This document shows positions 14,031 through 17,073 of a DNA stretch of 17,073 nucleotides, piece after piece. The stretch is from Flavobacteriales bacterium (GTDB lineage: Bacteria; Bacteroidota; Bacteroidia; Flavobacteriales_D; Crocinitomicaceae). Numbering within the stretch: position 1 is the first letter of the stretch; each line of letters opens with the position of its first letter. The notes below the pieces were generated by a model. That model saw only the letters and a program-made list of their open reading frames with translations, was not told the DNA's origin and did no database searches. The DNA is taken from contig CANMFV010000005.1 of the NCBI GenBank assembly GCA_947496835.1, positions 1 to 17,073 on the forward strand, given 5' to 3'. The translations under genes were made by a program, and so were the position numbers.

Positions 14031-14837
14031 GTGTTCCAGAAAATAAAAAATTTCGTTTTAACAAAGCATTTCATCAAGCATGTTGGTCTTGTGATTTTGT
14101 TTTATTTAGTCCTTGTTTTTGCAACGGTACTTTATTTAGACTTTTCTACGAATCATGGTGAAAAAATAGTGGTCCCGAATTTAGTTGGAATGAATGGGGA
14201 AGAAGCTAAAAAGAAAATTGAAGAACTCGACATGCAATACCAAATTCTTGATAGTATTTACAATCCCAAAATGCCGGAAGGAACTGTTATTGAACAATTA
14301 GTTGAACCAACGGCAATTTCAATGGTTCACGTCAAATCTGGACGAATCATTGGTTTGCGATTGTCTAAAAAATCACAAATGGTCGAAATGCCAAGTTTAG
14401 TTCACAAGCAATTACAATTTGCAGAAAGTATCTTGGAGCAACGAGGATTGAATTTCAGCATTCAATATAGAGCGACTAGCGAAGCTAACGGTTCGGTTTT
14501 GGATCAGCTTTACCAAGGAAGAAGAATTAAAGAAGGTGACCGAATTCCAATCGGTGCGGTGGTGACACTGATTGTTGGACAAAATGATCAAGGAGAACCA
14601 ATTACACTTCCAAATTTTGTTGGTCTTTCTATGGCAGATGCACGGTTTATAATGGATACGCTTGGGGTTAGTTCATATAGTTTTGTTTGTCCCGACTGTA
14701 GTACCTCACAAGATTCCTTAGCAGCAATTATTTTTAGCCAAACTCCAGAGTTTATTGAGGGGTCTACCGTTTTCAAGTCGACTCAATTTATTTTTTCCAT
14801 GAAACGAAATGTTTCTGACATCGAAAATCCTGAATAA
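14031..14837 (+). CDS. Three-PASTA-domain membrane protein
   Basis: From GTG 14031 the product is 268 residues. A short basic cytoplasmic N-terminus precedes one membrane helix (18-37), then three PASTA repeats at about 44-114, 117-185 and 189-258. Each begins with a V/L-P-x-L/F-V-type strand (IVVPNLVG, MVEMPSLV, ITLPNFVG) followed by a helix and two strands. PASTA domains bind peptidoglycan fragments or mediate cell-wall protein contacts. There is no Ser/Thr kinase or transpeptidase domain here, unlike the best-known PASTA proteins, and none in the flanking genes. The frame extends to a TTG at 14007, but that codon lies in a promoter box; the GTG start gives an N-terminus MFQKIKNFVLTKHFI that looks typical of Bacteroidota homologues. 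One base separates its stop from the next gene. Cys228-type residues in PDC..C of repeat three are extra. Confidence 0.85.
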   Translation: MFQKIKNFVLTKHFIKHVGLVILFYLVLVFATVLYLDFSTNHGEKIVVPNLVGMNGEEAKKKIEELDMQYQILDSIYNPKMPEGTVIEQLVEPTAISMVHVKSGRIIGLRLSKKSQMVEMPSLVHKQLQFAESILEQRGLNFSIQYRATSEANGSVLDQLYQGRRIKEGDRIPIGAVVTLIVGQNDQGEPITLPNFVGLSMADARFIMDTLGVSSYSFVCPDCSTSQDSLAAIIFSQTPEFIEGSTVFKSTQFIFSMKRNVSDIENPE

Positions 14838-14838
14838 T

Positions 14839-17049
14839 ATGAAGCGTTTTCTATTAATTTGCTTGATTTCAGCAACTTCTTTTGCACAACAAATGGAGAT
14901 AGGGCCGATGATGCGGAATGTTCACTTAAGCCCTCGATCCGAAGTTCTAAAATCCGGAAACACTGGAATTGATAGTACATTTATCTATGTTTCAGATACA
15001 CTTAGTCTTCCATTTTTTGATGACTTTTCATCAAATAAATTTCAACAGTATTCGGCTCAATTTAATGATCCAGGTGTAACGAGTGAGCTATATTATCGCC
15101 TATTAGACCCAGCTACTTTGATACCCTTTGCCGTAAATGCAAGTTTTTCGAACGGCGCAACCTTTAAAAGAACATATGACAGCACGAGCGATACTTTTGT
15201 CGATAGTGTTTTTGCGACAACAGCTGTTAAGGTAGGTGATTTCTCTAGTTATCCGATTAATTATCAAACAGAAGATTTGTACCCACCATACTACATTTAC
15301 GACACGATTGGAGTTCCTGATGTAAGAGATACAGTTTGGGTAACTAATCCAACATTCATTCAAGATTCAGCGCGTGTATTTTTCGCTCCGTTAAACGATC
15401 AAAATGCACATTGGTTAGATCATCAGGCTTATTTAAATGAACGTTTTGGCTTTAACCCAAGGTCCTTGGGGGTAGTTACTTTTGATGGATTAGACGAATT
15501 TGGATATCCTTATCAAATTGGAACAAGCGTTACGAATTATGCGGATAAATTGACGAGTAAACCATTGAACTTAGCTGGTTTTACCGCCGAAGATTCACTT
15601 TACCTATCTTTTCTTGTTCAACCTGAAGGATTAGGTGATATTCCAGAGGTAGGCGATTCTTTGGTTTTAGAATTATATGCAAAAGATCTCGATCAATGGT
15701 TTAGAGTATGGTCGATTAACGGTGACACTACGTATAACTTCAAATCGGCTCATATTCCAATCAAAGCTGCAAAGTACTTTAAAAAAGGCTTCCAATTTAG
15801 GTTTAAGAACTACGGTTCTTTAGCGGGAGCTTTAGATCATTTTCACTTGGACTATGTTCATTTGCGTACTCAATCGTTTTTAGCGGACACCTTGTTCAAA
15901 GATTTCGCCTTGGTTTATCCGTTAAACACCTTATTGAAAACCTACACTTCCGTTCCTTGGGACCATTACAAGCAATCGACAGAGAATCACATGAGCGATG
16001 CATTAAAAGTTTTGGTGCATAACGGTAGCCAAAATCCAGAAAACTATCTAAATGGAAGCATTAGCTTCGGTCAAGGCGCAACAAATTATGGAAATTTCAC
16101 CTTGCAAGGATTTAATTTAGCAGAGCAGCAAATTAACTATGCTCCAAGAACCACACATACTTCTTTTCATGATTTGAGTTTAGGTTCCGAATTCCCAAAA
16201 AATCTTACTGGTAATGAACAAACCTTTGAAGTAAATATGGCTGTATCGGCACAATTTCCAAACGATGTAAATAATGACCAGTCAACATTTACCCAACAAT
16301 TTTACAATTACTACAGCTATGATGACGGAAGCGCTGAAGCAGCTTTTGGTCCAACAGGAGTACAGTCGAGACTAGCCGTATCCTATGAAGCTTATGAGCC
16401 AGATTCTCTTATTGGAATTGCGATGCACTTTGTTCCATCTGTAACGGATGTTAGCAACAAGTTGTTTTTAATGACTGTTTGGGCTGATGACGGAACAGGA
16501 AATCCTGGCGCTGTGTTGTATGAAGATGATATTTTTAATACTAGAAGTCCAATTTATGGCACTACACAAAATATGTTTATTAAATATTATTTCACCGACA
16601 CGATGAAAGTTGCTGTCCCATCGAAATTTTTTGTCGGATGGAGACAACTAGATCAACAAAGGCTTAATTTAGGATTAGATCGAAACATAGATCATTCAGA
16701 TAAAATAAAATTCAGTGTTGATGGTGGTGGATCTTGGTTGAACTCGCCGTTTGAAGGAAGTGCCATGATGAGACCAATTTTCTCTACATCTCTTGATCCT
16801 ATTTTGGGTGTAAAACCAACTGAGTTCATTGCTGGATTTCGTTGTTATCCGAATCCCGTGAATGATGAATTACAGTTTCAAAGCTCGAGCACGTTGGAAA
16901 ATGAGCTAAAATTCATTTACGATGGAGCTGGACGTTTGATACTTCAGACAACTGATAATGCCATTTCTTTAGGTGAATTTCAATCAGGAATTTACTTTGT
17001 TTCCATCCCTTCGATTTCCTCGAAACCAGTGAAGATAATAAAGCAATGA
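14839..17049 (+). CDS. Secreted protein with T9SS type A sorting domain
   Basis: From ATG 14839 the product is 736 residues. The frame opens ten codons earlier at 14809, but that start lies inside the PASTA gene and delays the signal peptide. Residues 1-17 are a signal peptide ending SFA/QQME, leaving Gln at the mature N-terminus. The region around 58-345 (LPFFDDFSS; KLTSKPLNLAG; DSLYLSFLVQPEGLGD; ALDHFHLDYVHLRT) resembles a jelly-roll, MAM/concanavalin-like beta-sandwich; I see no catalytic motif. The last ~70 residues (CYPNPVNDELQF near 669-680, LISLGEF-like turn, GIYFVSI, ending KIIKQ) are a Por-secretion-system type A sorting domain, so the protein should cross the outer membrane by T9SS. 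It starts 1 bp after the PASTA stop and its TGA overlaps the next ATG. Function unknown; surface-attached or released. Confidence 0.88.
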   Translation: MKRFLLICLISATSFAQQMEIGPMMRNVHLSPRSEVLKSGNTGIDSTFIYVSDTLSLPFFDDFSSNKFQQYSAQFNDPGVTSELYYRLLDPATLIPFAVNASFSNGATFKRTYDSTSDTFVDSVFATTAVKVGDFSSYPINYQTEDLYPPYYIYDTIGVPDVRDTVWVTNPTFIQDSARVFFAPLNDQNAHWLDHQAYLNERFGFNPRSLGVVTFDGLDEFGYPYQIGTSVTNYADKLTSKPLNLAGFTAEDSLYLSFLVQPEGLGDIPEVGDSLVLELYAKDLDQWFRVWSINGDTTYNFKSAHIPIKAAKYFKKGFQFRFKNYGSLAGALDHFHLDYVHLRTQSFLADTLFKDFALVYPLNTLLKTYTSVPWDHYKQSTENHMSDALKVLVHNGSQNPENYLNGSISFGQGATNYGNFTLQGFNLAEQQINYAPRTTHTSFHDLSLGSEFPKNLTGNEQTFEVNMAVSAQFPNDVNNDQSTFTQQFYNYYSYDDGSAEAAFGPTGVQSRLAVSYEAYEPDSLIGIAMHFVPSVTDVSNKLFLMTVWADDGTGNPGAVLYEDDIFNTRSPIYGTTQNMFIKYYFTDTMKVAVPSKFFVGWRQLDQQRLNLGLDRNIDHSDKIKFSVDGGGSWLNSPFEGSAMMRPIFSTSLDPILGVKPTEFIAGFRCYPNPVNDELQFQSSSTLENELKFIYDGAGRLILQTTDNAISLGEFQSGIYFVSIPSISSKPVKIIKQ

Positions 17050-17073
17050 CAGAGGAACAAGTCGTTGATCTAG
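17046..17073 (+). CDS. Start of a downstream gene (possibly RluA/RluD-family pseudouridine synthase)
   Basis: An ATG at 17046 overlaps the preceding TGA as ATGA, and its frame is open to the window end, encoding MTEEQVVDL. Translational coupling makes this a likely real start. Nine residues are too few to identify the protein. In Bacteroidota a PASTA gene is often followed by an RluA/RluD-type 23S rRNA pseudouridine synthase, so that is the best guess from context only. Confidence 0.45.

Noticed and set aside
15103..15363. Minus-strand frame of 86 codons within the type A T9SS cargo gene
   Set aside because: Shadow of the real gene; Cys/Ile/Arg-rich composition without motif.

Overview
The window reads as a chromosomal segment of a Bacteroidota bacterium, most likely a flavobacterial lineage and perhaps Crocinitomicaceae-like (the family is inference). 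The evidence: type IX secretion (T9SS) cargo with both kinds of C-terminal sorting domain, a DUF5686 outer-membrane protein, a YtxJ bacilliredoxin-like protein, moderate-to-low GC, few Shine-Dalgarno sites, and several copies of the Bacteroidota -7 promoter box TAnnTTTG. It is almost entirely coding. No intergenic gap exceeds about 110 bases, and I see no tRNA, rRNA, CRISPR array, insertion sequence or phage gene.

Layout. (1) 2-130: 3' end of a YraN-like (UPF0102) gene, converging on dihydrolipoyl dehydrogenase (135-1538, minus). (2) 1649-5141, plus: an atypical SDR-type NAD(P)-binding protein, then a large secreted PKD-repeat protein with a gliding-motility/T9SS type B C-terminus. (3) 5142-9113, minus: a tight envelope operon tatC - DUF5686 barrel protein - lptB. 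(4) 9211-9525, plus: an unrecognised 104-residue protein divergent from tatC. (5) 9522-10719, minus: three small, mutually similar lipoproteins. (6) 10789-13209, plus: pheS - ytxJ-like bacilliredoxin - membrane-anchored glutaminyl cyclase, spaced 4 and 5 bp. (7) 13296-13979, plus: a LOG-family nucleotide hydrolase. (8) 14031-17073, plus: a kinase-less three-PASTA membrane protein, a T9SS type A cargo protein 1 bp later, and the first codons of a further gene overlapping by ATGA.

How the genes fit together. Most encode cell-envelope or export functions: Tat translocase, LPS-export ATPase, outer-membrane barrel, lipoproteins, T9SS cargo, PASTA protein. The glutaminyl cyclase is notable because two signal-peptidase-I substrates in the window have a predicted mature N-terminal Gln, the substrate that enzyme cyclises. 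The rest is housekeeping (pheS, lpd).

I do not see a clearly new defence or mobile system. The best second-look items are the exact 168-residue double-domain repeat with one cysteine pair per domain in the 2469-5141 protein, the lipoprotein triplet, a TatC whose usual TM4 Glu/Gln position is Leu, the regular placement of promoter boxes 15-16 nt before start codons (which also tests several start sites), and three convergent gene pairs with no space for a terminator.
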